Source: Poseidonocella sp. HB161398 (GTDB lineage Bacteria; Pseudomonadota; Alphaproteobacteria; Rhodobacterales; Rhodobacteraceae). Taken from it: a stretch of DNA of 64,000 nucleotides. The translations under genes and the position numbers were made by a program. Below the pieces are notes generated by a model, which saw only the letters and a program-made list of their open reading frames with translations, was not told the DNA's origin and did no database searches. The stretch lies in assembly GCF_005870025.1 (NCBI RefSeq), contig NZ_VATA01000027.1, forward strand, positions 1-64,000. The letters run 5' to 3'. Shown here in pieces: positions 16,271 to 26,188 of this stretch; the stretch's first letter is position 1; each line of letters opens with the position of its first letter.

Positions 16271-16885
16271 TCATCCGGCGAGCTCGCCGGGCACCGTGCC
16301 CAGCGTCGAGACCGCCAGCGCCAGCACCGCCCAGCCCGCGGCCACCACCGCGCCGTCGCGCGACAGGATGCCGATGGCGAAGATCGCGACCGGCACCCCG
16401 AGAAGCGGCGTCGCCACCGGAATCGCGCCGAGCACCAGGAGCGAGCTGCCCGCCAGGATCAGCACCAGCGCGATCAGCGACAGCGACAGCCGCCCGGCCG
16501 AGAGCACCTGCAGCCGGACATGCAGGTGCCGCCCGAGCCAGGCGGCGGCCGGCTGCATCCGTTCGGCCATGCGCGCCAGCTGCGCCGCGGGCAGGGTGCG
16601 GCGGCCGAGGAAATCCGGCAGCCAGAGCCCGCGCCGTCCGCGCAGCATCTGCAGTCCGATCAGCGCCGCCAGCGCCCCGAGCGCGCCGCCGATGCCGGGG
16701 ATCATGCCGAGGGGCAGCACCATCAGCACCGCCACGATCATCAGGAGCGGCGCATGCCCGCGCGCGCCGATTTCCTCGACCAGCCGCGCCAGCGGGATCT
16801 CCTCGCGTCCCTCGGCCAGATCGCCGATCCGCGCGACGAGGTCGGGCAGGGCGCCGGGGCCGGTCTGTTCTCCATCCTGTGCCAT
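16271..16885 (-). CDS. ExoD family protein, second copy
   Basis: About 204 residues with the ExoD layout: a soluble N-terminal helix (LPDLVARIGDLAEGREEIPL), then hydrophobic segments HAPLLMIVAVLMVLPLGMIP with GIGGALG, and ALAALIGLQMLRGRRGLWLP; a helical middle, and two C-terminal membrane helix pairs. ExoD proteins are linked to exopolysaccharide production, mechanism unknown. I chose the ATG at 16883-16885; the frame is open further up. It is only distantly similar to the copy at 3403-4035. It lies 114 bp upstream of the GNAT gene and may be cotranscribed. Confidence 0.83.
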   Translation of the reverse strand: MAQDGEQTGPGALPDLVARIGDLAEGREEIPLARLVEEIGARGHAPLLMIVAVLMVLPLGMIPGIGGALGALAALIGLQMLRGRRGLWLPDFLGRRTLPAAQLARMAERMQPAAAWLGRHLHVRLQVLSAGRLSLSLIALVLILAGSSLLVLGAIPVATPLLGVPVAIFAIGILSRDGAVVAAGWAVLALAVSTLGTVPGELAG

Positions 16886-16966
16886 GCAGCCGGAACGGCA
16901 GGGACCCGCCGCCGGTTCCGCCCGCGGGGATGACATTATGATGACAGCGCTTCGGGGCGCGGGCGG

Positions 16967-17599
16967 TCAGTAGAGCCGGGTCTCGGCATCCTCGTCATGG
17001 ATCTCCTGGATCTCGGCGACGGTCAGCTCCGAGGGCACCGCCTCGGCCACCCATTGCGCCAGGCTCGGCGCGCTGCGGCGGGCGGGCCAGGTCCCGGACT
17101 GCCAGAGGCGCGCGCGGGTGAAGGCCTTGGCGCAGTGCATGAAGACCTGCTCCACCCGCACGGCGAGGATCAGGTCGGGCCGGCGGCCGTTATGCGCCAG
17201 CCGCTCCTGCGCGGCGCGGTCGCGGGCGATCACCGCGGTGCCGGCGATGCGCAGCGTCTCGGGATGGCCCGGCACCAGGAAGATCAGCCCGACGCGGGGA
17301 TCGCTCAGCACGTTCTCGAAACTGTCGAGCCGCTGGTTTCCCAGCCGGTCGGGGATCAGGAGCGTCCTGTCGTCGAAGACCTCGGCGAAGCCGGGCCGGT
17401 CGCCGCGCGGCGAGACGGCGACCTGTCCGGTGCGCCCGGACGTGGCGAGAATCAGGAATGGCGACAGCGCGATGAACTCCCGCGCCAGCCCGGTCAGCCG
17501 GTCGCGGTCCTTGCCAGTGACGCGGACCGATGTCTGGTCGGGGATGATCTCGCGCAGCCGCGCATGGCTGGTGATGGTCTCGTCCGGACGGAAGCTCAT
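16967..17599 (-). CDS. PPOX-class FMN flavoprotein (MSMEG_1061 type)
   Basis: 210 residues. The split-barrel flavin fold is visible in FLILATSGRTGQVAVSPRGD (FMN/substrate strand), TLLIPDRLGNQRLDSFENVL and VGLIFLVPGHPETLRIAGTA. The second half has VFMHCAKAFTRARLW. This matches the pyridoxamine-5'-phosphate-oxidase-related flavoproteins of the MSMEG_1061 (TIGR04025) group, whose physiological substrates are not known. Not an authentic PdxH. Minus strand, between the MoxR ATPase (80 bp upstream) and ExoD (81 bp downstream). Confidence 0.85.
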   Translation of the reverse strand: MSFRPDETITSHARLREIIPDQTSVRVTGKDRDRLTGLAREFIALSPFLILATSGRTGQVAVSPRGDRPGFAEVFDDRTLLIPDRLGNQRLDSFENVLSDPRVGLIFLVPGHPETLRIAGTAVIARDRAAQERLAHNGRRPDLILAVRVEQVFMHCAKAFTRARLWQSGTWPARRSAPSLAQWVAEAVPSELTVAEIQEIHDEDAETRLY

Positions 17600-17679
17600 G
17601 GCGGTCTCCTGCGGCGAAGGGCAAAGCCGTCTTACCCTAGGTCAGGAAATCCCGCCGGCATAGCCCCCTCGGGCGGGGC

Positions 17680-18522
<843 letters not shown>

Positions 18523-18712
18523 GTCGTCTAACTCCCGGTAAAGCGGACCATGCTGCCCTGCGGCGAGAGCCTAGCATCCCCTGCGACAGGTTCAAGCACC
18601 GGCTCTTTCAACGTGACAATCGCAGGTTATTAAGGTACAGCCGCGCGCGGGAGGGCATCGGATGTCGGATCAAAAAAACCCAACGGCAGCCGGCCATGAA
18701 TTGGGAGCAGTG

Positions 18713-19135
18713 ATGAAGGCCGAAACATTTCTTCCTGACGACTACCGTCCGGCCGAGGACGAGCCGTTCATGAATGAGCGCCAGCTGGAATATTTCCGTC
18801 GCAAGCTCAACGCCTGGAAGCACGAGCTTCTGGCCGACAGCCGCGACACGATCGAGGGGCTCCAGGAAAGCACGCGCAACATCCCGGATATCGCCGACCG
18901 CGCGTCGGAAGAGACCGACCGGGCTCTGGAACTGCGCACCCGCGACCGCCAGCGCAAACTGGTCTCGAAAATCGATGCGGCGCTGCGCCGGATCGAGAAC
19001 GGCGAATACGGCTATTGCGAGGCCACCGGGGAACCGATCTCGCTGAAGCGGCTCGATGCGCGTCCGATCGCGACGCTCAGCCTCGAGGCGCAGGAGCGGC
19101 ACGAGCGCCGCGAGAAGGTGCATCGGGACGACTGA
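18713..19135 (+). CDS. dksA: RNA polymerase-binding protein DksA
   Basis: About 140 residues. It binds the secondary channel of RNA polymerase and, with ppGpp, reprograms transcription in the stringent response. Visible: ETFLPDDYRPAEDEPFMNER, the coiled coil with the acidic tip (DIADRASEETDRA), and the C-terminal globular part (YGYCEATGEPISLKRLDARP, then IATLSLEAQERHERREK). Only the first of the usual four zinc-finger Cys residues remains (about residue 103), which as far as I recall is also true of Rhodobacter sphaeroides DksA. I chose ATG 18713 because GGGAG (18703-18707) lies at good distance; an in-frame ATG at 18662 would add 17 residues. Confidence 0.92.
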   Translation: MKAETFLPDDYRPAEDEPFMNERQLEYFRRKLNAWKHELLADSRDTIEGLQESTRNIPDIADRASEETDRALELRTRDRQRKLVSKIDAALRRIENGEYGYCEATGEPISLKRLDARPIATLSLEAQERHERREKVHRDD

Positions 19136-19183
19136 CGCACTGGAAATGGGAACTGGCAGAGGGCCGGCAACGGCCGTGACCAC

Positions 19184-20353
19184 ATGCTGATCGGACGCCA
19201 GGCGATTGTCGTCGGCGCCGGGATCGGCGGTCTTGCGGCCGCGCTCGCCCTGGCGCAGCGCGGCGCCTCTGTCACCGTTCTCGAACAGGCCGGAGAGATC
19301 GCCGAGGTCGGGGCGGGGCTGCAGATCAGCCCCAACGGCACGGCGGTGCTCGAGGCGCTGGGGCTCGGCCCCCTACTTCCGAAAATCGGGATGCCGCTGT
19401 CGCTCCTGCGGATGCGCGACTTCGCCCGCGCGGGCGACGTGCTGCGCATGGACGTGGCCGGGGCGAAGTACCGCCATCCCTGGCTGCTGGCGCATCGCGC
19501 CGACCTGATCGCCGTGCTGCAGGAGGCGGCCGAATCGTCCGGCGTGCGGATCGAGACCGGCGCCCGCGTCGCGGGGCTGATCGAGGATGGCCGCGCCGGG
19601 GTGGAGCTGGAGGACGGGCGCGTGCTGCGCGCGGGCGTGGTGATCGCCGCCGACGGGGTGCGTTCGCGCATCCGCCCGGTGATCGACCCGGCGCCCGAGC
19701 CCGGCTTCCGCCGCCAGGTCGCCTGGCGCGTGCTGGTGCCGGGCTCGCCCGGCGCCGCCGCCGAGGTGCAGCTGGTGCTGGGACCGGGGCGCCATCTGGT
19801 GCGCTATCCGCTGCGCGGCGGGATGCTCGTCAATATCGTCGCCGTCGAAGAGCGCGACGCTTGGGCCGAGGACGGCTGGAGCCACGAGGACGATCCGGCC
19901 GAGCTGCGCGCCGCCTTCTCGGGCTTCCCGCCGGAGATCACGGCCGAGCTGGAGCGCGCCGAGACCGCGCATCTCTGGGGGCTCTTCCGCCGCCCCGTGG
20001 CGCAGCGCTGGACCCGCGGCCGCGCCGCGCTTCTGGGCGACGCGGCCCATGCCACGCTTCCCTTCATGGCGCAGGGCGCGGTGATGGCGCTGGAGGATGC
20101 CTGGGTGCTGGGCGAGAGCCTGGCGGGCTCGGACGGGGTGGAGGCGGGGCTCGCGCTCTACGAGGCGCGGCGCAAGGCGCGCTGCCGCCGCACCGTCGCC
20201 GCCGCCGACCGCAACGCGCTGGCCTACCACCTCTCGGTGCCGGGCGTCCGGCGGCTGGCGCATCTGGGCCTGGGCCTCGGCGAGCGGCTGAAGCCGGGGC
20301 TGGCGCTGTCGCAATTCGACTGGCTCTACCGCCATGACGTGACCCGGGACTGA
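19184..20353 (+). CDS. FAD-dependent monooxygenase (salicylate-hydroxylase-like)
   Basis: 389 residues. Rossmann FAD motif AIVVGAGIGGLAAALALAQR (about 8-27), the DG motif in VVIAADGVRSRIRPVI (about 155-170) and the second FAD site ALLGDAAHATLPFMAQGAVM (about 283-302). This is the flavoprotein aromatic hydroxylase group (UbiH/salicylate hydroxylase-like): NAD(P)H- and O2-dependent hydroxylation of an aromatic ring. The substrate is unknown and no aromatic-degradation genes flank it. It starts 48 bp after dksA on the same strand, with no terminator seen between them. Confidence 0.88.
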   Translation: MLIGRQAIVVGAGIGGLAAALALAQRGASVTVLEQAGEIAEVGAGLQISPNGTAVLEALGLGPLLPKIGMPLSLLRMRDFARAGDVLRMDVAGAKYRHPWLLAHRADLIAVLQEAAESSGVRIETGARVAGLIEDGRAGVELEDGRVLRAGVVIAADGVRSRIRPVIDPAPEPGFRRQVAWRVLVPGSPGAAAEVQLVLGPGRHLVRYPLRGGMLVNIVAVEERDAWAEDGWSHEDDPAELRAAFSGFPPEITAELERAETAHLWGLFRRPVAQRWTRGRAALLGDAAHATLPFMAQGAVMALEDAWVLGESLAGSDGVEAGLALYEARRKARCRRTVAAADRNALAYHLSVPGVRRLAHLGLGLGERLKPGLALSQFDWLYRHDVTRD

Positions 20354-20463
20354 CGGGATCTGGTCCCGGTAGAGCGGAATTGAGACCATGTGATGAGGGG
20401 GCAGGCCTTGTTGCGACCGGCGCCATGGCCTAAGGACACTGGCATTTCCAGCGAGGAGCAGCC

Positions 20464-22257
20464 ATGGCCCGCCGTCCGAACAGCCCCAGCGAGGAACGCG
20501 AGAAGTCGAAGAAGATAGGCGCCCTGCGCGGCCTCTATCCCTTCCTCAGGCCGTACCGCCCGCTTCTGGCCGCGTCCTTCGCGGCCCTGGTCTTCACCGC
20601 GACCGTCTCGCTCGTGCTGCCGGTCGCCGTGCGGCGGGTGGTCGACGGGTTCCTGACCGGCGAGACCGCGCTCCTCGACAAGTACTTCATCGCCGCGCTC
20701 GGCATTGCCGGGCTGCTCGCGCTCGGCACGGCGCTGCGCTACTACCTCGTGACCCGGCTGGGCGAGCGGGTGGTCGCGGATATCCGCACATCCGTCTTCG
20801 ACCGCATGATCGCGATGAGCCCGGCCTTCTACGAGAAGATCATGACCGGCGAGGTGCTGTCGCGGATCACCACCGACACGACGCTGATCCTGTCGGTGGT
20901 CGGCTCCTCGGTGTCGTGGTTCCTGCGCAACCTGCTGCTCTTCGGCGGCGGCCTCGTGATGATGCTGCTGACCTCGGCCAAGCTGACCGGGCTGGTGCTG
21001 CTGCTGGTGCCGGTCGTGCTGATCCCGATCCTGGGGCTCGGCCGCCGCCTGCGCGGGCTGGCGCGCGACAACCAGGACTGGATCGCCCAGGGCTCCGGCA
21101 AGGCCTCCGAGGCGCTGCTGTCGGCCCAGGCGGTGCAGGCCTTCACCCATGAGGCGCAGAGCCGGGCGATGTTCGCGGAGGTCACCGAGAAGTCCTTCGA
21201 CTCGGCCAAGCGCCGCATGGTCGTGCGCGCCGCGCTGACCGCGATCGTCATCTTCATCGTCTTCGGCGGCATCATCGGCGTGCTCTGGGTCGGCGTCACC
21301 GACGTGCGCGGCAGCACCATGACCATCGGCGAGCTGGTGCAGTTCGTCATCTATGCCGCGATCATGGCGGGCTCCGTCGCCGCGCTGTCCGAGATCTGGG
21401 GCGAGCTGCAGCGCGCGGCCGGCGCCACCGAGCGGCTGGTCGAGCTGCTCCATGCCGAGGACACGGTCGCCGATCCCGAGATGCCGCGCGCCCCGGCCGA
21501 GCCCGCCAAGGGCGAGATCGAGTTCCGCGACGTGCGCTTCCACTATCCGACCCGGCCCGAGGATGCCGCGCTGGAGGGCCTGTCCTTCCGCGTGACCCCG
21601 GGCGAGACCGTGGCGCTGGTCGGTCCCTCGGGGGCGGGCAAGTCGACGGTGCTGCAGCTGCTCCTGCGCTTCTACGATCCACAATCGGGCGAGGTGCTGC
21701 TCGACGGCGTGCCGCTGCCGGCGATGGCGCGCGAGGCCTTCCGCCAGCACATGGCGCTGGTCCCGCAGGAGCCGGTGATCTTCGCCGACACCGCCCGCGC
21801 GAATATCCGCTTCGGCCGCCCCGGCGCCACCGATGCCGAGGTCGAGGCCGCCGCGCAGGCCGCGGCCGCGCATGGCTTCGTCTCCGAGCTGCCGCAGGGC
21901 TACGACACCTATCTGGGCGAGCGCGGCGTGATGCTCTCGGGCGGGCAGAAGCAGCGCATCGCCATCGCCCGCGCGATCCTGCGCGCGGCGCCGGTGCTGC
22001 TCCTGGACGAGGCGACCTCGGCGCTCGATGCGGAAAGCGAGGCGGCGGTGCAGGCGGCGGTGGACGAGATGTCCCGCGACCGCACCACGCTGGTCGTCGC
22101 GCACCGCCTGGCCACGGTGAAGAAGGCCGACCGCATCCTGGTCTTCGAGAAGGGCCGGATCGTCGCCCAGGGCACGCATGACAGCCTGGTGGCCGAGGGC
22201 GGGCTCTATGCCCGGCTCGCGCGGCTGCAGTTCACCGAGGCCGTCGCCGCCGAGTGA
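20464..22257 (+). CDS. ABC exporter, fused permease and ATPase
   Basis: 597 residues, the usual length of a half-transporter working as a homodimer. The membrane domain with six helices covers about residues 25-320; the ATPase has Walker A GPSGAGKST (about 388-396), Q loop PQEPVIF, signature LSGGQKQRIAIARA (about 491-504), Walker B VLLLDEATSALD and H loop VVAHRL. It resembles MsbA/LipA-core exporters and multidrug ABC transporters; substrate unknown. A short polar N terminus (RRPNSPSEEREKSKK) precedes helix 1. Monocistronic or with the next gene (136 bp gap). Confidence 0.92.
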   Translation: MARRPNSPSEEREKSKKIGALRGLYPFLRPYRPLLAASFAALVFTATVSLVLPVAVRRVVDGFLTGETALLDKYFIAALGIAGLLALGTALRYYLVTRLGERVVADIRTSVFDRMIAMSPAFYEKIMTGEVLSRITTDTTLILSVVGSSVSWFLRNLLLFGGGLVMMLLTSAKLTGLVLLLVPVVLIPILGLGRRLRGLARDNQDWIAQGSGKASEALLSAQAVQAFTHEAQSRAMFAEVTEKSFDSAKRRMVVRAALTAIVIFIVFGGIIGVLWVGVTDVRGSTMTIGELVQFVIYAAIMAGSVAALSEIWGELQRAAGATERLVELLHAEDTVADPEMPRAPAEPAKGEIEFRDVRFHYPTRPEDAALEGLSFRVTPGETVALVGPSGAGKSTVLQLLLRFYDPQSGEVLLDGVPLPAMAREAFRQHMALVPQEPVIFADTARANIRFGRPGATDAEVEAAAQAAAAHGFVSELPQGYDTYLGERGVMLSGGQKQRIAIARAILRAAPVLLLDEATSALDAESEAAVQAAVDEMSRDRTTLVVAHRLATVKKADRILVFEKGRIVAQGTHDSLVAEGGLYARLARLQFTEAVAAE

Positions 22258-22393
22258 CGCCGGGCCGCGGCGCGGGGCCGGGTCGCAGCGTTACGCTTGC
22301 GCTCGGCCCGGCCGCAGGTCCATCCTCGCGCCAGGCCGTCCGACCCCCCATATGAGAAGGCAGACCGGCGGCCATCCTGGGGAGGAGACTGGA

Positions 22394-24292
22394 ATGCACA
22401 TGTTCACCGATCTGTCATCCGCGCGGCTGATCGAGGCCGAAAGCCCGTGGTCCGCGCGCGGGGTGCCGGCAAGCGTCTACCAGGCGCTGCGGGACGTGGC
22501 GGCGCGGCATGGCGGGCGCCCGGCCGTGACCTTCCAGATGTTCTCGGACCCGCAGGCATCCGCCGAGACGCTGGACTGGTCCGAACTGCTGATGCGCACG
22601 ACGCAGACGGCGAACCTGTTCCGCGGCCTCGGCATCGGCGAGGAGGATGTCGTCGCCTACCTGCTGCCGAACTGCAACGAGACGATCTTCGCGCTTCTGG
22701 GCGGCATGACCGCCGGGCGGGTGCTGCCGATCAACCCGCTTCTCGATACCGAGCAGATCGCCGGCATCCTCAACGACGCCGGCGCCAAGGCGCTGGTCAC
22801 GCTGAAATCCATGCCGAAGACCGATGTCGCGCAGAAGGCCGCCGCCGCGGTCGCCTTCGCGCCGACGGTCCGCACGGTGCTGGAAGTCGACCTGAAGCGC
22901 TATCTGAGCCCGCCGAAATCCTGGCTGGTGCCGCTCCTGCGGCCGAAGGTGCCGCAGCGCCACCATGCAAGGGTGATGGATTTCCGCGCCGCGATGGAGG
23001 CCGAGCCGGGCGATGCGCTCGCCTTCGCGGAGAGCGGCGGCGACCGGGTCGCGGCCTATTTCCATACCGGCGGCACCACCGGCACGCCGAAAGTGGCGCA
23101 GCACAAGTTCTCGGGCATGATCTACAATGGCTGGCTCGGGCAGGAGCTGCTGTTCGACGAGACCGACGTGCTGATCTGCCCGCTGCCGCTCTTCCACTGC
23201 TTCGCCTGCTATCCGGTGCTGATGTCGGCGATCCAGTCCGGCGCACATGTCGTCTTCCCGACCCCGGCGGGCTATCGCGGCGAGGGCGTCTTCGACAATT
23301 TCTGGAAGCTGATCGAGCGCTACCGCGTCACCTTCCTGATCACCGTTCCGACCGCGCTGGCCGCGCTGATGCAGCGCAAGGTCGATGCCGATGTCTCCAG
23401 CCTGAAGATCGCGATCTCGGGCTCGGCGCCCCTGCCGCTGGAGCTCTACCGCCGCTTCGAGGAGGCGACCGGGGTGCAGGTGGCCGAGGGCTACGGGCTG
23501 ACCGAGGCGACCTGCCTTGTCTCGGTGAACCCGATCGACGGCACCAAGAAGGTCGGCTCCGTCGGCGTGCCGATGCCCTATACCGATGTGCGCATCCTGC
23601 ATTGCGGCGAGGACGGCACCGTCATCCGCGAATGCGCCACCGACGAGATCGGCGAGATCTGCGTCGCCAATCCCGGCGTCTTCGAGGGCTCGACCTATAC
23701 CGAGCCGGGCAAGAATCTCGGGCTTTTCGCCGACCGCCGCTACCTGCGCACCGGCGATCTGGGGCGGATCGATGCCGACGGCTACCTGTGGATCACCGGC
23801 CGCAAGAAGGACATGATCATCCGCGGTGGCCACAATATCGACCCCGCCGAGATCGAGGAGGCGCTGTCGGGCCATCCGGCAGTGGCGACAGTCGGCGCGA
23901 TCGGCCAGCCGGACCGCCATTCCGGCGAGCTGCCCTGCGCCTATGTCGAGCTGGTCGCGGGCGCCCGCGTCCTGCCGGCCGACCTGCTGGACTACGGCCG
24001 CTCGCGCATCCACGAGCGCGCGGCAGTGCCGAAGCATGTCGAGATCCTGCCCGAGCTGCCCAAGACCGCCGTCGGCAAGGTGTTCAAGCCCGCGCTGCGC
24101 AAGATGGCGATCACCCGGGTCTTCGATGCCGCGCTGGCCGAGGCGGGCTTCGCGGTCTCCGTCGCCGGGGTCGAGGACGACCGCCGCAACGGGCTGACCG
24201 CGGTGCTCGAGGCGCATGGCGATGTCGACATGCCCGCGCTCGAGCAGCTGATGGGCTGCTTCACCACGCCCTGGCGCTGGAAGGAGGACTGA
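22394..24292 (+). CDS. Acyl-CoA synthetase (AMP-forming)
   Basis: 632 residues. It activates a carboxylic acid to its acyl-CoA through an acyl-AMP. Motifs: A3 P-loop YFHTGGTTGTPKVAQH (about 220-235), A5 GYGLTEATC (about 366), A7 RTGDLG (about 451), A8 ITGRKKDMIIRGGHNI and the C-terminal catalytic Lys in KTAVGKVFKP (about 556). It starts at ATG 22394 behind a clear GGGGAGGAG ribosome site (22379-22387); the frame is open back to 22178 but that overlaps the ABC gene. Substrate class (medium or long chain, or aromatic) is not clear. The stop codon is part of a palindrome shared with the convergent NUDIX gene. Confidence 0.92.
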   Translation: MHMFTDLSSARLIEAESPWSARGVPASVYQALRDVAARHGGRPAVTFQMFSDPQASAETLDWSELLMRTTQTANLFRGLGIGEEDVVAYLLPNCNETIFALLGGMTAGRVLPINPLLDTEQIAGILNDAGAKALVTLKSMPKTDVAQKAAAAVAFAPTVRTVLEVDLKRYLSPPKSWLVPLLRPKVPQRHHARVMDFRAAMEAEPGDALAFAESGGDRVAAYFHTGGTTGTPKVAQHKFSGMIYNGWLGQELLFDETDVLICPLPLFHCFACYPVLMSAIQSGAHVVFPTPAGYRGEGVFDNFWKLIERYRVTFLITVPTALAALMQRKVDADVSSLKIAISGSAPLPLELYRRFEEATGVQVAEGYGLTEATCLVSVNPIDGTKKVGSVGVPMPYTDVRILHCGEDGTVIRECATDEIGEICVANPGVFEGSTYTEPGKNLGLFADRRYLRTGDLGRIDADGYLWITGRKKDMIIRGGHNIDPAEIEEALSGHPAVATVGAIGQPDRHSGELPCAYVELVAGARVLPADLLDYGRSRIHERAAVPKHVEILPELPKTAVGKVFKPALRKMAITRVFDAALAEAGFAVSVAGVEDDRRNGLTAVLEAHGDVDMPALEQLMGCFTTPWRWKED

Positions 24293-24308
24293 GCGGCCCG
24301 GCCGCTCA
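24290..24308. terminator. Palindrome spanning two convergent stop codons
   Basis: TGAGCGGCC-C-GGCCGCTCA: perfect 9-bp arms around one base. The left TGA (24290-24292) is the stop of the acyl-CoA synthetase and the right TCA (24306-24308) is the stop of the NUDIX gene on the other strand. A hairpin (with a few central bases unpaired) could form in either transcript; no U tract follows. Confidence 0.45.
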
Positions 24309-24986
24309 GAGCAGCGCGCGGCCGCCCAGACGGCGGAAGAGCGATGCCTCGGCATCGTTGTAGAAGAACGGCACCGGTCCGGGCTGCACGCCCCGGCGCA
24401 GCATCGCCGCCAGCTCGGCCAGCACCACCTCGGTGATGAAGGGCAGGTCGAAGCGGCGCGCCTCGGAAAGCGGGATCCACTGCAGCGCCGAAAGCTCGTC
24501 GGAGGCGCGCGAGAAATCATCGGCCTCGTGCAGGAGCGCGTCGGCATCGGCCAGGAAGAACCGCGCGTCGAAGCGGCGCGGCCGCCCCGGCGGGGTGATC
24601 GCCCGGAAGAAGAAGCGCAGCCCCGCCCCCGAAGGCACATGGCCGGTGGCGGCGAAGCCCTGCCAGTCGGCGGGCGGATCGGGCCAGAGCCCCGGACGGC
24701 CGAGCACCAGCCCGGTCTCCTCCCAGGTCTCGCGGACGGCGGCGGCGACCAGGCTCGCGGGCAGGGCCGGATCGACGCCTTCGCCCAGCCGCTCCATGCA
24801 GACCGGATCGGGCAGCCCGGCCAGCGGCACCGCGGCATCGCCGGGATCGACCGCGCCGCCGGGGAAGACGAATTTCGACGGCATGAAGACCGCCCTGGCG
24901 CCGCGCTGGCCCATCAGCACCTCGGGGCCGCCGCGGTCGCGCAGCAGGATGACGGTGGCGGCGTCGCGGATCGCGGGCTCAGGCAT
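24306..24986 (-). CDS. NUDIX hydrolase (NUDT19/CoA-pyrophosphatase-like)
   Basis: 226 residues. The Nudix element is split, as in the NUDT19-like branch: FVFPGGAVDPGD (about 39-50), then an insert of about 30 residues, then AAAVRETWEETGLVL (about 84-98) with the REUxEE catalytic Glu residues. Mammalian members hydrolyse CoA and acyl-CoA; here that is only a suggestion, but it fits the convergent acyl-CoA synthetase. It overlaps the DUF983 gene by 8 bp, so the two are probably cotranslated. Confidence 0.85.
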   Translation of the reverse strand: MPEPAIRDAATVILLRDRGGPEVLMGQRGARAVFMPSKFVFPGGAVDPGDAAVPLAGLPDPVCMERLGEGVDPALPASLVAAAVRETWEETGLVLGRPGLWPDPPADWQGFAATGHVPSGAGLRFFFRAITPPGRPRRFDARFFLADADALLHEADDFSRASDELSALQWIPLSEARRFDLPFITEVVLAELAAMLRRGVQPGPVPFFYNDAEASLFRRLGGRALL

Positions 24987-25386
24987 CGGCCGTCTCCGGC
25001 TCGGGCGCCTCGCCGAAGCCGTGCATCCGCCGCGACCACTGGATGCCGACCAGCGCGCCCTTCAGCCGTGGCAGCAGCCACAGCGCCAGCCCCACGGTCA
25101 GCACCGAGAGCGTGCTGGCCATCACCAGCGGCGCGGGGCGCCACAACTCCCAGACCAGCAGCATCACCGGGGCGAGCACATGGCCGACCACCAGGATCGC
25201 CAGATAGGCGGGACCGTCATCGGCGCGGTGGTGGCGCATCTCCTCGCCGCAGGCGGGGCAGGCGTCCCGCACCTTCAGGTAGCTGTGCAGGATCCGCCCC
25301 TCGCCGCAGGCCGGGCAGCGCTGCCTCCAGCCGCGCCACAGCGCCTGCTGCAGCGGCCGCTCCTGCGGAATCTCCGGCTCTGTCAT
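24979..25386 (-). CDS. DUF983 membrane protein with two CxxC knuckles
   Basis: About 135 residues. The N-terminal soluble part has RCPACGEGRIL and ACPACGEEM (about 25-56), forming a Cys4 zinc ribbon, followed by HHRADDGPAYLAILVVGH and two transmembrane helices (about 67-90 and 95-115). The family is of unknown function and common in Alphaproteobacteria. I started at ATG 25384-25386 (MTEPEIPQERP); the frame is open 17 codons further. Its 3' end overlaps the NUDIX gene start. Confidence 0.88.
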   Translation of the reverse strand: MTEPEIPQERPLQQALWRGWRQRCPACGEGRILHSYLKVRDACPACGEEMRHHRADDGPAYLAILVVGHVLAPVMLLVWELWRPAPLVMASTLSVLTVGLALWLLPRLKGALVGIQWSRRMHGFGEAPEPETADA

Positions 25387-25569
25387 GGCGGCTCCTCTCC
25401 TCCGTCGCGGCACCCGTCCCGCGGCGGGACGAGTCATGCCTGGCGGCGGTTATAGCAAGCCCGGGGAAAAAAATGGACTCCGGCGACGGAAGCCCGCGGC
25501 CCTGCCGTTGAAGGGATGAACGCGGCAAGGAGCATCGCCCGTTCGAAGCCAACATGAAAGGCATGACCG

Positions 25570-26148
25570 ATGACCTACAAGATGATCGCCCTGAGTGCTG
25601 CCATCGCTGCCGGACTGGCCCTGCCGGCCCTGGCCGAGCGTGGCCATGACGGCGCGCACGGCATGGGCCCGGCCGGGCTCGGCCCGATGCGCCCCTCCTT
25701 TGCCGAGCTCGATGCCGATGGCGACGGCAGCGTCACCCCCGAGGAGTTCAAGGCCCAGGGCGAGGCGCGCTTCGCCAATGCCGACACCGATGGCGACGGC
25801 GAGCTGAGCGCCGACGAGCTGACCGCCGCCGCGCTGGCGCGGATCGAGGCACGCATTGCCGCGCGGACCGCGACGATGGTGGCCTTCCGCGACCAGGACG
25901 GCAACGGCACGCTGTCGATGTCCGAGCTGTCCGGCCCCGGCATGGCGGCGGGCATGGAGCACATGTTCCAGGCCATGGACCGCGACGGCAACGGCGCGCT
26001 GAGCGAAGAGGAAATGGCGCAGCGCCCGATGATGAAGCACGGCCGGCCGGGACCGGGCATGGAGGGCCACGGCAAGGGCATGGGCCACGGCAAAGGCATG
26101 GGCCCGGACGGGCATCATGGCGACGGCCAGGGTCCGGCGCGCGACTGA
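25570..26148 (+). CDS. Secreted EF-hand calcium-binding protein
   Basis: 192 residues with a signal peptide (MIALSAAIAAGLALPALA). Four EF-hand loops are visible: DADGDGSVTPEE (about 48-59), DTDGDGELSADE (about 76-87), DQDGNGTLSMSE (about 115-126) and DRDGNGALSEEE (about 140-151). All have Asp at positions 1, 3 and 5 and Glu at 12, so all four should bind Ca2+. The C-terminal 40 residues are a Gly/His/Met-rich tail (repeats like GHGKGMG), a possible soft-metal binding region. It lies 40 bp upstream of the ECF sigma gene on the same strand, so it may belong to the same regulon. Confidence 0.88.
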   Translation: MTYKMIALSAAIAAGLALPALAERGHDGAHGMGPAGLGPMRPSFAELDADGDGSVTPEEFKAQGEARFANADTDGDGELSADELTAAALARIEARIAARTATMVAFRDQDGNGTLSMSELSGPGMAAGMEHMFQAMDRDGNGALSEEEMAQRPMMKHGRPGPGMEGHGKGMGHGKGMGPDGHHGDGQGPARD

Positions 26149-26188
26149 CGCTTGACCGGTGCATCACGGCCCCATAGCCCGGACGGCG

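Noticed and set aside
20354-20463. Possible riboswitch or attenuator before the ABC exporter
   Set aside because: No conserved aptamer features or alternative stems could be found in the 110 bp.
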